A DNA stretch of 63,167 nucleotides, from positions 1-63,167 of the forward strand of contig NZ_JUQX01000057.1 of the NCBI RefSeq assembly GCF_001074565.1. Reading direction: 5' to 3'. This DNA comes from Streptococcus pseudopneumoniae. GTDB taxonomy: Bacteria; Bacillota; Bacilli; Lactobacillales; Streptococcaceae. Made by a program: the position numbers and the translations under genes. Shown here piece by piece: positions 27,588 through 40,725 of this stretch (positions within the stretch are counted from its first letter, which is position 1; each line of letters starts with the position of its first letter). Below the pieces are notes generated by a model that had not been told where the DNA came from, did not search any database, and saw nothing but the letters and a program-made list of their open reading frames with translations.

Positions 27588-28853
27588 ATGAAGCTGTTAG
27601 TTGTTGGTTCGGGTGGTCGTGAACATGCCATTGCTAAGAAGTTGCTTGAGTCAAAAAGCGTTGAAAGGGTTTTTGTTGCTCCTGGAAATGACGGAATGAC
27701 TCTGGATGGTCTGGAATTGGTAAATATCTCTATTTCCGAACATTCTAAGTTGATTGACTTTGCAAAGGCCAACGATATTGCTTGGTCCTTTATCGGACCA
27801 GATGATGCGCTTGCAGCTGGGATTGTGGATGATTTTAACAAAGCAGGGCTCAAAGCCTTTGGTCCGACTAGGGCTGCAGCGGAGCTGGAGTGGTCCAAGG
27901 ATTTTGCTAAGGAAATAATGGTTAAATACGACGTTCCGACAGCAGCCTATGGCACATTTTCAGATTTCGAGGAAGCTAAGGCTTATATTAAGGAGAAAGG
28001 ATCTCCAATCGTAGTCAAGGCAGATGGTTTGGCACTCGGTAAAGGTGTTGTCGTAGCTGAAACGGTTGAGCAAGCAGTCGAAGCCGCTCACGAGATGCTT
28101 TTGGACAATAAATTCGGGGATTCAGGTGCGCGTGTGGTTATCGAGGAGTTTCTTGAAGGTGAGGAATTTTCTCTCTTTGCCTTTGTTAATGGGGACAAGT
28201 TCTACATCATGCCAACAGCTCAGGACCACAAACGTGCCTATGATGGCGACAAGGGGCCTAACACTGGTGGGATGGGTGCCTATGCGCCAGTTCCACACTT
28301 ACCACAGAGTGTGGTTGACACGGCAGTGGAGACTATTGTCAAGCCAGTCCTTGAGGGGATGATCCAAGAAGGGCGTCCTTACCTTGGTGTCCTTTACGCA
28401 GGGCTTATTTTAACAGCTGACGGACCTAAGGTCATCGAGTTCAATGCTCGTTTTGGAGACCCCGAAACTCAGATTATCTTGCCTCGTCTGACATCTGACT
28501 TTGCACAAAATATCACGGATATTCTCGATGGCAAGGAGCCAACCATTACCTGGACGGACAAGGGTGTGACTCTAGGTGTGGTTGTTGCATCCAAGGGCTA
28601 TCCGCTAGATTATGCAAAGGGTGTCGAGTTGCCAACTAAGACAGAAGGCAATATCATCACCTACTATGCCGGAGCTAAATTTGCTGAAAATGGGGAAGAC
28701 CTTCTTTCAAACGGAGGCCGTGTCTATATGCTCGTCACCACAGCAGATACCGTCAAAGAAGCACAAAGTACCATCTACCAAGAACTCTCCCAACAAAAAA
28801 CAGAAGGCCTCTTTTACCGAACAGATATCGGAAGCAAGGCGATAAAAGATTAA
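27588..28853 (+). CDS. purD: Phosphoribosylamine-glycine ligase
   Basis: Joins phosphoribosylamine and glycine to GAR with ATP. The 421-residue ATP-grasp enzyme begins MKLLVVGSGGREHAIA and has DGLALGKGV, ARVVIEEFLEGEE, GGMGAYAPVP near residue 226 and EFNARFGDPETQ near residue 286. AAGAGG precedes the ATG. It opens the second pur transcription unit. Confidence 0.96.
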   Translation: MKLLVVGSGGREHAIAKKLLESKSVERVFVAPGNDGMTLDGLELVNISISEHSKLIDFAKANDIAWSFIGPDDALAAGIVDDFNKAGLKAFGPTRAAAELEWSKDFAKEIMVKYDVPTAAYGTFSDFEEAKAYIKEKGSPIVVKADGLALGKGVVVAETVEQAVEAAHEMLLDNKFGDSGARVVIEEFLEGEEFSLFAFVNGDKFYIMPTAQDHKRAYDGDKGPNTGGMGAYAPVPHLPQSVVDTAVETIVKPVLEGMIQEGRPYLGVLYAGLILTADGPKVIEFNARFGDPETQIILPRLTSDFAQNITDILDGKEPTITWTDKGVTLGVVVASKGYPLDYAKGVELPTKTEGNIITYYAGAKFAENGEDLLSNGGRVYMLVTTADTVKEAQSTIYQELSQQKTEGLFYRTDIGSKAIKD

Positions 28854-28898
28854 CAGACACAAAAATTGTCATGGTGAGCGAAAGCGAGCCAAAGTAAG

Positions 28899-29026
28899 AT
28901 AATGGTCTCCGTGGTGAAAAGGCCAGCACAGAAACTGTTCTGGCCGGGGAAAATTTGAGACTTAGGCTCAAATTTTAGGAATGAAACCGAAGGTTTGCTT
29001 CCGTCCCCACCACCTAAGACCATTAT
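28899..29026. repeat. Structured 128-base inverted-repeat element between purD and purE
   Basis: The ends pair perfectly: ATAATGGTCT (28899-28908) with AGACCATTAT (29017-29026), continued by GTGGTG (28911-28916) with CACCAC (29008-29013). Inside are three hairpins: 28921-28931/28935-28945, 28950-28959/28967-28976 (perfect 10 bp), and 28978-28988/28992-29002. GGGG (28946-28949) can pair with CCCC (29005-29008). There is no ORF. It is either a short mobile repeat or a folded leader RNA of purE; there is no T run to make it a plain terminator. Confidence 0.65.
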
Positions 29027-29052
29027 CAAAAAAGGAAGAAAAAGGATTAAAA

Positions 29053-29541
29053 ATGAAACCAGTAATTTCCATCATCATGGGCTCCAAATCCGACTGGGCA
29101 ACCATGCAAAAAACCGCCGAAGTCCTAGACCGTTTCGGTGTAGCCTACGAAAAGAAAGTTGTCTCTGCCCACCGCACACCAGACCTCATGTTCAAACATG
29201 CGGAGGAAGCCCGCAGCCGTGGCATCAAGGTTATCATCGCAGGCGCTGGTGGCGCAGCCCATTTGCCAGGTATGGTCGCAGCGAAAACAACCCTTCCTGT
29301 CATCGGTGTACCCGTCAAGTCGCGCGCTCTTAGTGGCGTGGACTCGCTCTACTCTATCGTACAGATGCCGGGTGGTGTACCTGTTGCGACAATGGCTATC
29401 GGTGAAGCAGGTGCGACAAATGCGGCCCTCTTTGCCCTCCGTCTCCTCTCAGTAGAGGATCAGGCTATCGCGACAGCTTTGGCTGATTTCGCAGAAGAAC
29501 AAGGGAAAATCGCAGAGGAGTCTACAAATGAGCTCATCTAA
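29053..29541 (+). CDS. purE: N5-carboxyaminoimidazole ribonucleotide mutase
   Basis: Class I PurE rearranges N5-CAIR to CAIR. The 162-residue protein has [13 protein letters not shown], the active-site VSAHRTPD near residue 40, and [15 protein letters not shown]. Start 29053 ([10 protein letters not shown]) is chosen; ATG 28981 lies in the structured element and would add 24 atypical residues. It overlaps purK by 14 bases. Confidence 0.96.
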   Translation: MKPVISIIMGSKSDWATMQKTAEVLDRFGVAYEKKVVSAHRTPDLMFKHAEEARSRGIKVIIAGAGGAAHLPGMVAAKTTLPVIGVPVKSRALSGVDSLYSIVQMPGGVPVATMAIGEAGATNAALFALRLLSVEDQAIATALADFAEEQGKIAEESTNELI

Positions 29542-30619
29542 AACAATCGGAATTATCGGTGGCGGTCAGCTGGGTCAGATGATGGCCATTTCTGCTATCT
29601 ACATGGGGCACAAGGTTATCGCGCTGGATCCTGCGGCGGATTGCCCAGCCTCTCGCGTGGCGGAGATCATCGTGGCGCCTTATAACGATGTGGATGCCCT
29701 TCGTCAGTTGGCTGAGCGTTGCGATGTCCTCACTTATGAATTTGAAAATGTTGATGCAGACGGTTTGGATGCTGTTATCAAGGATGGACAACTTCCACAA
29801 GGAACAGACCTACTCCGCATCTCTCAAAATCGTATTGTTGAAAAGGATTTTCTCGCAAACAAGGCACAAGTCACTGTGGCACCTTACAAGGTTGTGACCA
29901 CAAGCCAAGACTTGGTAGATATCGACCTGTCGAAAAACTATGTCCTCAAGACTGCGACTGGTGGCTACGATGGGCATGGACAAAAAGTCATTCGCTCGGA
30001 AGCAGACTTGGAAGAAGCCTATGCGCTAGCTGACTCAGCAGACTGCGTTTTGGAAGAATTTGTCAACTTTGACCTTGAGATTTCTGTCATCGTATCAGGA
30101 AATGGCAAGGACGTGACGGTTTTCCCAGTTCAGGAAAATATCCACCGCAACAACATCCTGTCTAAGACCATTGTGCCAGCTCGCATTTCAGAAAGTCTAG
30201 CAGCCAAGGCCAAAGCTATGGCGGTTCGAATCGCAGAACAACTCAACTTGTCTGGAACACTTTGTGTGGAAATGTTTGCGACAGCTGATGATATCATTGT
30301 CAACGAGATTGCCCCACGACCACACAACTCTGGGCACTACTCTATCGAAGCCTGCGACTTCTCCCAGTTTGACACCCATATTCTCGGTGTTTTGGGAGTA
30401 CCATTACCAGCTATCCACCTGCATGCCCCAGCCGTCATGCTCAATGTCCTCGGCCAGCATGTCGAGGCTGCCGAAAAATATGTCACAGAAAATCCAAGCG
30501 CTCACCTCCACTTATATGGTAAACTAGAAGCAAAGCACAACCGCAAAATGGGACATGTGACTTTGTTTAGTGACGTGCCGGATGAGGTTGAGGAATTTGG
30601 GAAAGGGATTGATTTTTAG
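29528..30619 (+). CDS. purK: 5-(carboxyamino)imidazole ribonucleotide synthase
   Basis: Carboxylates AIR with bicarbonate and ATP, supplying PurE. The 363-residue ATP-grasp protein starts [14 protein letters not shown], with [30 protein letters not shown] and [18 protein letters not shown]. It starts within the purE end. The following gene begins at the base right after its stop, which marks the left edge of an inserted AT-rich island. Confidence 0.96.
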   Translation: MSSSKTIGIIGGGQLGQMMAISAIYMGHKVIALDPAADCPASRVAEIIVAPYNDVDALRQLAERCDVLTYEFENVDADGLDAVIKDGQLPQGTDLLRISQNRIVEKDFLANKAQVTVAPYKVVTTSQDLVDIDLSKNYVLKTATGGYDGHGQKVIRSEADLEEAYALADSADCVLEEFVNFDLEISVIVSGNGKDVTVFPVQENIHRNNILSKTIVPARISESLAAKAKAMAVRIAEQLNLSGTLCVEMFATADDIIVNEIAPRPHNSGHYSIEACDFSQFDTHILGVLGVPLPAIHLHAPAVMLNVLGQHVEAAEKYVTENPSAHLHLYGKLEAKHNRKMGHVTLFSDVPDEVEEFGKGIDF

Positions 30620-31132
30620 ATGAAAAAAATAATAGTATTAATAATAGTTGGTGTTGCTTTTTACTCTATTCTTTTTGGCGTAGTGGTATCAGAAATATTT
30701 CAGAGTCTCTTTGTATTGATTGTTTCAAATGTAATACTTGATTATTTTTATGAAATATTTGTAGCTTCGCACAAAATTACTAGTAGCATGAAATTCAGAG
30801 ATGATTTTAATTCAGATTATTTTGATTTGTACTGGAACTTATCAAAAAATAGAATTCAGTTATTACTAAATTTAGCTTTATTTTCGATTTCTTTTAAATC
30901 TCTTTTTTCTGATAATATAGATATTATGAACAAATTTTTATTTTCAGTTGTCTTGTTTGTTTTTGGTTTTATTGTTTGGATTATTTTCTTATATATTGGA
31001 AAAAACCAAAAAATAATATTTGACTTGATGATGAAAAAACAATTAAACTATTCTGCTTATACTTCTGAAGAAATAAAATTAATCAATAATATCAAGCATA
31101 AATTAGTCAATAATATCAAGCATAATATGTAA
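30620..31132 (+). CDS. Four-helix membrane protein, unrecognised, AT-rich island
   Basis: The 170-residue protein has four predicted membrane helices (about 4-23, 30-49, 79-96, 106-127) and a polar tail. The tail carries a repeat, NNIKHKLVNNIKHNM, encoded by a 17-base direct duplication near the 3' end. Codon use is far more AT-rich than the pur genes, pointing to acquisition. It starts at the base after purK's stop, with AAAGGG about a dozen bases upstream, so it is probably co-transcribed with purDEK. It may be a partner or immunity protein for the next gene. No family is recognised. Confidence 0.7.
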   Translation: MKKIIVLIIVGVAFYSILFGVVVSEIFQSLFVLIVSNVILDYFYEIFVASHKITSSMKFRDDFNSDYFDLYWNLSKNRIQLLLNLALFSISFKSLFSDNIDIMNKFLFSVVLFVFGFIVWIIFLYIGKNQKIIFDLMMKKQLNYSAYTSEEIKLINNIKHKLVNNIKHNM

Positions 31133-31239
31133 CAATTAAAGTTTTTTTCAGGGATTTTTTTGAAGGAATATGCCTGCAGTAATCGTTGATACTAGCAAAA
31201 GAAGACAAGTTATTACAGATAAAAGATAAGGAATTTCAA

Positions 31240-32049
31240 ATGAAAAAAACAGATAAGTTTAAAAATAATAGACTTTTCGATGATTTTGAGGGAATTAGTT
31301 TCAAAACAATTACTAATCAAGATAACTATGAGTTTATTACTCTCGAAACGTATATGATTGATTTGTTTAAACAATATATCAGTGTAATTAATGAAAGTCT
31401 AGAGTATTTTACTTATTATCGCGGAGACATTCTGAATTTGATGGAAGAAGACACTCAGGTGTTTTTAGAAAAGAAATTAAATAAATTTTTCATTGTTGGT
31501 CAAAAAGGGGTAAAATTTTACAGAGAAAATGAAGTTTGTTTAGATGATGAGATGAGCCAAATAATTAAACATATTGATGGGGAAAGCGATTTAGAATTCA
31601 AAAAATATAAATCTGAATTTATTTCGGTATCTGTCGGAGATTCTAGTCTTGAAATTGCACAAGAATATTCTAAGGGTTGTAACAACCAGAAAGGCGAGGG
31701 TTTAATTATTTTTGGATTTGAGGAAATTAATAATATGATTGATCCCTCTCAACTGTATAGCTTCCCTAAGGAACTATTAGAGTTATCAGATAGTGAAGGG
31801 GAAGTTTTACTTAGAGAAATAATTTGCCCAGATAGTATTTTTGGCTTGTTTAGTATTTGTGATAGTCGTAAGAACTTTATTATTAATCCGTGGTTGGTTA
31901 ATCGTTTAAAACAACTTAAAGATATTGAGAGTACTGATCGGAAAGATATAATAAAAGAAAAACCATTTTTCAAGATTAATCAAGTTAAATTTGATGAGTA
32001 TCTTGAAGAATTAAATATGAAACGATATGCTATTCGTTATAGAAAATAA
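31240..32049 (+). CDS. Putative ADP-ribosyltransferase-fold protein
   Basis: The 269-residue protein is AT-rich and carries the R-S-E signature of ADP-ribosyltransferases. It has YYRGD with Arg-61, FISVS (127-131) followed by an A..Y helix like the F-x-S-T-S motif, and SEGEVLLRE with Glu-186/Glu-188, the ExE turn seen in exoenzyme toxins. No signal peptide is seen, so it would act inside the cell or in a neighbour. ATG 31240 follows AAGGAA. A separate good-looking frame from ATG 31170 (MPAVIVDTSKRRQ...) stops at 31229. Deleting one A from the run at 31221-31224 would fuse it to this gene. The target is unknown. The assignment rests on motifs only. Confidence 0.6.
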   Translation: MKKTDKFKNNRLFDDFEGISFKTITNQDNYEFITLETYMIDLFKQYISVINESLEYFTYYRGDILNLMEEDTQVFLEKKLNKFFIVGQKGVKFYRENEVCLDDEMSQIIKHIDGESDLEFKKYKSEFISVSVGDSSLEIAQEYSKGCNNQKGEGLIIFGFEEINNMIDPSQLYSFPKELLELSDSEGEVLLREIICPDSIFGLFSICDSRKNFIINPWLVNRLKQLKDIESTDRKDIIKEKPFFKINQVKFDEYLEELNMKRYAIRYRK

Positions 32050-32207
32050 TAATTAGTCGACTTACTTTATTGCACGAGTTGGAAAAATAAAATCATTTTA
32101 TACTTATGTCTTAAATAAATATATAAGTATATATTGAAAGAAAATTATTTAAGAATTTTGTTTAAATTTTTATAGTATTTTTAATTTAATAGATATGGAG
32201 AAACAAC

Positions 32208-33506
32208 ATGATCGAACGTTACTCTCGCCCTGAGATGGCGAACATTTGGAGTGAAGAAAATAAATACCGTGCTTGGCTTGAGGTGGAAATCTTGGCTGAC
32301 GAGGCATGGGCTGAGTTGGGGGAAATCCCTAAGGAAGATGTGGCTTTGATTCGTGAGAAGGCGGACTTTGACATCGACCGTATTTTAGAAATTGAGCAGG
32401 AGACTCGCCACGATGTGGTGGCTTTCACGCGTGCGGTTTCTGAGACGCTTGGTGAAGAGCGCAAGTGGGTCCACTATGGTTTGACTTCTACCGACGTGGT
32501 GGATACGGCCTACGGATACCTCTACAAGCAGGCCAACGACATCATCCGTCGTGACCTTGAAAACTTCACCAACATCATCGCTGATAAGGCTAAGGAGCAC
32601 AAGTTCACCATCATGATGGGGCGTACCCACGGTGTGCATGCGGAGCCTACAACTTTTGGTCTTAAATTGGCGACTTGGTACAGCGAAATGAAGCGCAATA
32701 TCGAGCGTTTCGAGCATGCGGCTGCTGGAGTGGAAGCAGGTAAGATTTCTGGTGCGGTTGGGAACTTTGCCAACATCCCACCATTTGTAGAGCAATACGT
32801 CTGCGACAAATTGGGTATCCGTGCTCAAGAAATCTCTACCCAGGTCCTTCCTCGTGACCTTCACGCTGAGTACTTTGCAGTTCTTGCTAGCATCGCGACT
32901 TCCATCGAGCGCATGGCAACGGAAATCCGTGGTTTGCAAAAGTCTGAGCAACGCGAAGTAGAAGAGTTCTTTGCCAAAGGGCAAAAAGGTTCTTCAGCAA
33001 TGCCACACAAACGTAACCCTATCGGTTCTGAAAACATGACAGGTCTGGCGCGTGTTATCCGTGGGCATATGATTACTGCCTATGAAAACGTCGCTCTCTG
33101 GCACGAACGCGACATTTCCCACTCATCAGCTGAGCGGATTATCACACCAGATACGACCATTTTGATTGACTACATGCTCAACCGTTTTGGAAACATCGTT
33201 AAGAACTTGACAGTCTTCCCAGAAAACATGATCCGTAACATGAACTCAACTTTCGGTCTTATCTTTAGCCAGCGGGCTATGTTGACCTTGATTGAAAAAG
33301 GCATGACCCGTGAGCAAGCCTATGACTTGGTGCAACCAAAAACAGCCTACTCTTGGGACAACCAAGTAGACTTTAAACCACTTCTGGAAGCAGATCCAGA
33401 AGTAACTTCACGCCTCACTCAAGATGAAATCGATGAAATCTTCAACCCTGCATACTACACCAAACGAGTAGATGATATCTTTGAACGCATCGGACTGGGT
33501 GACTAA
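32208..33506 (+). CDS. purB: Adenylosuccinate lyase
   Basis: Acts twice in purine synthesis: SAICAR to AICAR and adenylosuccinate to AMP. The 432-residue protein of the fumarase/aspartase family has [11 protein letters not shown] (near residue 85), [16 protein letters not shown], and the signature loop [16 protein letters not shown] near residue 262. A normal GC region resumes here after the AT-rich island. GGAGAAACAAC precedes the ATG. An AT-rich upstream gap of about 150 bases may hold its own promoter. Confidence 0.97.
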   Translation: MIERYSRPEMANIWSEENKYRAWLEVEILADEAWAELGEIPKEDVALIREKADFDIDRILEIEQETRHDVVAFTRAVSETLGEERKWVHYGLTSTDVVDTAYGYLYKQANDIIRRDLENFTNIIADKAKEHKFTIMMGRTHGVHAEPTTFGLKLATWYSEMKRNIERFEHAAAGVEAGKISGAVGNFANIPPFVEQYVCDKLGIRAQEISTQVLPRDLHAEYFAVLASIATSIERMATEIRGLQKSEQREVEEFFAKGQKGSSAMPHKRNPIGSENMTGLARVIRGHMITAYENVALWHERDISHSSAERIITPDTTILIDYMLNRFGNIVKNLTVFPENMIRNMNSTFGLIFSQRAMLTLIEKGMTREQAYDLVQPKTAYSWDNQVDFKPLLEADPEVTSRLTQDEIDEIFNPAYYTKRVDDIFERIGLGD

Positions 33507-33516
33507 TCATAACAAC

Positions 33517-33544
33517 AAAAAGCGAGATTCAATCTCGCTTTTTT
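33517..33544. terminator. Bidirectional terminator between purB and strH
   Basis: Stem GCGAGAT (33522-33528) with ATCTCGC (33532-33538), TCA loop, A run on the left and T run on the right. It serves both convergent genes. Confidence 0.9.
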
Positions 33545-33563
33545 GTATTCTTGTTGAAGAGGT

Positions 33564-37613
<4,050 letters not shown>

Positions 37614-37623
37614 TTATCGTATA

Positions 37624-37679
37624 TGATAGCGTTTACATAAAACCAATTTTATTTTATTATCTAAGGAGTAAAATGTCAA
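37624..37679 (-). promoter_or_regulatory. strH promoter with CcpA cre site
   Basis: On the minus strand TTGACA (37679-37674), 17 bases, TAAAAT (37656-37651). Just downstream of the predicted start, ATGTAAACGCTATCA (37638-37624) fits the cre consensus WTGNAANCGNWNNCW fully. Glucose repression of strH is therefore likely. AAGGAGG precedes the ATG. Confidence 0.82.
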
Positions 37680-37869
37680 GTGGGTTTATATAAGAACTAT
37701 AATAAATGGAGGAAAACATAAGATTTAGGAGAAAATTGCCAATAAAAGATAAAGATAGAAGGAAAAATGAAGCAGGTATTTAACTTGTTTTTAGTAAAAA
37801 CGCTACTAATTAAATAAGAACCTTTCATGTCATTTTCATAGTTTCTTTCTCGTGCTATAATAAATACAG

Positions 37870-37898
37870 AAAAAGCCTGAGCTGGGCTCAGGCTTTTT
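37870..37898 (-). terminator. Terminator of bgaR
   Basis: Stem AGCCTGAGC (37874-37882) with GCTCAGGCT (37886-37894), TGG loop, A and T runs on both sides. Confidence 0.9.
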
Positions 37899-37899
37899 C

Positions 37900-38616
37900 T
37901 TAATGACCTCGGTTACATGAGATGAATTTGATTTTGTAGTAGTCTGCTCGCTTATAAGTTTCACTATAGGCAAGGACTTGGCCTGTGGCCTCAAGTTTTG
38001 TAGTCTTGGTTTGGAAGACAGTTGGGAATTGTGTATCGATTCCAAGTACAGAAGCAGCGTGCTCTGGTGTTGGAAAGGCAATCTCATTGATTTCCTCAAA
38101 ATGCTCATCACTCATGTGAATGCGGTAATCCAATTTGAAACGTTTATAGATAGAACTATAATAATCAAGATTTGGATAGTTGGCATTGATATATTGTTCA
38201 GGAACATAAGATGTGTGGTAGATGTATGTAACGTCATTTGTTTGACGAATACGTTCAATCTTATAGTAGAATTGATCTCCACGTAGGCCGAGTTTCTCTA
38301 AATATTCAAGCTTGTTTCCGCGCTCGATAGAAAGGACAGTAACTTTATCGTCTTTTGTTTCAAAGATTTCAACATCTGAAAACTCAACGAGTTTGTGCTT
38401 ACGTGCACGTGAAACGAAAGTTCCTTTACCTTGTTGACGGACAATATAGCCGTCTTTTGCAAGGTCATTCAAAGCACGAACAACGGTGATCGAACTAACA
38501 TCGTACATCGAAATCAATTCTGCTTCTGTATAAAATTTATCTCCACTCGCAAATTGACCTGAGATGATTTTGTTTTTTAATTCATCTTTAATATATTGGT
38601 ATTTTGGAATAGCCAT
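37900..38616 (-). CDS. bgaR: GntR/HutC family repressor of the bga operon
   Basis: The 238-residue regulator has an N-terminal winged helix (YQYIKDELKNKII, GDKFYTEAELISMYDVSSITVVRALNDLAKDGYI split over residues 6-60, and QGKGTFV) and a C-terminal UTRA effector domain typical of the HutC group. It is divergent from bgaC-PTS, whose pneumococcal counterpart it represses. Start 38616 (MAIPKYQY) follows GAGGTG. A longer frame to 38742 is discarded because it encodes a non-conserved, AT-rich extension. Confidence 0.88.
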   Translation of the reverse strand: MAIPKYQYIKDELKNKIISGQFASGDKFYTEAELISMYDVSSITVVRALNDLAKDGYIVRQQGKGTFVSRARKHKLVEFSDVEIFETKDDKVTVLSIERGNKLEYLEKLGLRGDQFYYKIERIRQTNDVTYIYHTSYVPEQYINANYPNLDYYSSIYKRFKLDYRIHMSDEHFEEINEIAFPTPEHAASVLGIDTQFPTVFQTKTTKLEATGQVLAYSETYKRADYYKIKFISCNRGH

Positions 38617-38937
38617 AATTTCACCTCGATTCTCTTTCTCCAACCTTGATTTTACCATAAATACTGAGAAAATAGTAGTATTTAGGTAAAAAAAATTAAA
38701 ATAATCGATTAAAGATGTTATGTTACATGTAAAAAATTTCATTTTCTAGCCTTGTGAATTATCATACATAAAAAAACGACTTTCATGCGATTTTTTGATA
38801 ATTTCGGTAAACGGTAAGTAAAAAAATAGAAAAATTTTAAAGAATTTTCTAAAACCTATTGACAAATGCAAAAGATTTGATTATATTTAATATTATAATA
38901 AATGAAAGCGCAAACTTAATTAGTCAGAGGTAGTAAC
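38617..38937. other. Divergent control region bgaR-bgaC
   Basis: AT-rich, with the bgaC promoter and cre at 38859-38916. The remaining part should hold the bgaR promoter and BgaR operators, but I cannot point to a convincing operator palindrome. The short palindromic TAATATTATAATA at about 38888-38900 between -10 and cre is a candidate. Confidence 0.5.
38859..38916 (+). promoter_or_regulatory. bgaC-PTS operon promoter with CcpA cre site
   Basis: TTGACA (38859-38864), 17 bases, TATATT (38882-38887). ATGAAAGCGCAAACT (38902-38916) matches cre WTGNAANCGNWNNCW at every position, just downstream of the predicted transcription start. Confidence 0.85.
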
Positions 38938-40725
38938 ATGACAAGATTTAAAATTGAGGACGATTTCTATTTAGATGGAAAACCGTTCAAGATTTTGTCC
39001 GGCGCCATTCATTATTTTAGAATTCCAGCGGAGGATTGGTATCATTCGCTCTACAACTTAAAAGCGCTTGGCTTTAATACAGTCGAGACTTATGTAGCAT
39101 GGAATTTACACGAACCTGTTGAAGGGGAGTTTAATTTTGAAGGTGCTATAGATTTGGAGAGATTCCTCCAAATCGCACAGGATTTGGGTCTCTACGCCAT
39201 TGTGCGTCCGTCTCCATTTATCTGTGCTGAGTGGGAGTTCGGTGGTTTACCAGCTTGGCTCTTAACTAAGAACATGCGAATCCGTTCATCCGATCCGGCT
39301 TATGTTGAGGCAGTTGCTCGCTATTATGACCAATTATTACCAAGGCTTGTGCCTCGCTTGTTGGAAAATGGCGGAAATATTCTCATGATGCAAGTCGAAA
39401 ATGAATATGGATCTTATGGAGAAGATAAGTCTTATCTGAGAGCGATTCGAAAATTGATGGAAGATCGTGGAATTGATTGCCCACTCTTTACTTCAGACGG
39501 TCCTTGGAGGGCTACTCTGAAAGCTGGAACCTTGATCGAAGACGATCTCTTTGTGACAGGAAACTTCGGCTCTAAGGCTCCCTACAACTTTTCACAAATG
39601 CAAGAATTCTTTGATGAGTATGGCAAAAAATGGCCCCTCATGTGTATGGAATTCTGGGATGGCTGGTTTAACCGTTGGAAAGAACCAATCATCACGCGTG
39701 ATCCAAAAGAGTTGGCAGAAGCTGTTCGAGAGGTGTTAGAGCAAGGCTCCATCAACCTTTATATGTTCCATGGCGGAACAAACTTTGGTTTCATGAATGG
39801 TTGCTCGGCTCGAGGAACTCTAGATTTGCCACAAGTTACATCTTACGATTATGATGCCCTTCTCGATGAAGAAGGAAATCCAACTGCTAAATACCTAGCA
39901 GTCAAGAAGATGATGGCAACACACTTCCCAGAGTATCCACAGTTGGAACCACTTTACAAGGAAAGCATGGAAATGGAATCCATTCCGCTAGTTGAAAAAG
40001 TTTCCTTGTTTGAAACCCTGGATAGCTTGGCAAGTCCAACTGAAAGCCTCTATCCAAAAGCGATGGAAGAACTTGGTCAAAGTTATGGCTACCTTCTTTA
40101 TCGTACCGAAGCAAGTTGGGATGCAGAAGAGGAACGTCTCCGTATCATCGATGGACGTGACCGAGCTCAACTCTATGTAGATGGTCAATGGATTGCCACT
40201 CAATACCAGACAGAAATTGGTGAAGATATCTACTGTCAGGGAAATCGAGAAGGTTTTTCAGAGATTGACATCTTGGTCGAAAATATGGGGCGTGTCAACT
40301 ATGGACATAAGTTCTTGGCAGATACGCAACGTAAAGGAATTCGTACAGGTGTCTGCAAGGATCTACACTTCATGTTAAATTGGAAACAATATCCACTTCC
40401 ATTGGATAATCCTGAGAAAATTGATTTTTCAAAAGGATGGACAGAAGGACAACCAGCCTTTTACGCTTTCGACTTCACCGTTGAAGAGCCTAAGGATACC
40501 TACTTAGATTTATCTGAGTTTGGTAAGGGAGTTGCCTTTGTCAACGGTCGTCACCTAGGACGTTTCTGGAATGTCGGCCCGACCCTCTCACTTTATATCC
40601 CTCATAGCTATCTCAAGCAAGGTGATAACCGCATCATCATCTTTGAAACTGAAGGTGAATATAAAGAAGAGATTCATTTAACTCGTAAACCTACACTAAA
40701 ACACATAAAGGGGGAAAACTTATGA
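38938..40725 (+). CDS. bgaC: Beta-galactosidase, GH35
   Basis: Cleaves terminal beta-1,3-linked galactose, as in Gal-beta-1,3-GlcNAc/GalNAc cores of host glycans. The 595-residue GH35 enzyme has the acid/base in VENEYGSYGE (near residue 157), the nucleophile in MEFWDGWFNRW (near 237), and C-terminal jelly-roll domains. No signal peptide or anchor is seen; pneumococcal BgaC is nevertheless found at the surface. It overlaps the PTS IIB gene by four bases, linking hydrolysis to uptake. Confidence 0.94.
   Translation: MTRFKIEDDFYLDGKPFKILSGAIHYFRIPAEDWYHSLYNLKALGFNTVETYVAWNLHEPVEGEFNFEGAIDLERFLQIAQDLGLYAIVRPSPFICAEWEFGGLPAWLLTKNMRIRSSDPAYVEAVARYYDQLLPRLVPRLLENGGNILMMQVENEYGSYGEDKSYLRAIRKLMEDRGIDCPLFTSDGPWRATLKAGTLIEDDLFVTGNFGSKAPYNFSQMQEFFDEYGKKWPLMCMEFWDGWFNRWKEPIITRDPKELAEAVREVLEQGSINLYMFHGGTNFGFMNGCSARGTLDLPQVTSYDYDALLDEEGNPTAKYLAVKKMMATHFPEYPQLEPLYKESMEMESIPLVEKVSLFETLDSLASPTESLYPKAMEELGQSYGYLLYRTEASWDAEEERLRIIDGRDRAQLYVDGQWIATQYQTEIGEDIYCQGNREGFSEIDILVENMGRVNYGHKFLADTQRKGIRTGVCKDLHFMLNWKQYPLPLDNPEKIDFSKGWTEGQPAFYAFDFTVEEPKDTYLDLSEFGKGVAFVNGRHLGRFWNVGPTLSLYIPHSYLKQGDNRIIIFETEGEYKEEIHLTRKPTLKHIKGENL

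Noticed and set aside
28981..29052. ATG 28981 as the purE start
   Set aside because: It would add 24 residues encoded by the structured element. PurE proteins begin at [10 protein letters not shown] (29053).
37700..37868. Small RNA ending at the 37870 hairpin, from a TATAAT at about 37855
   Set aside because: The predicted start would sit almost on the hairpin, giving no meaningful transcript. The hairpin is explained as the bgaR terminator.
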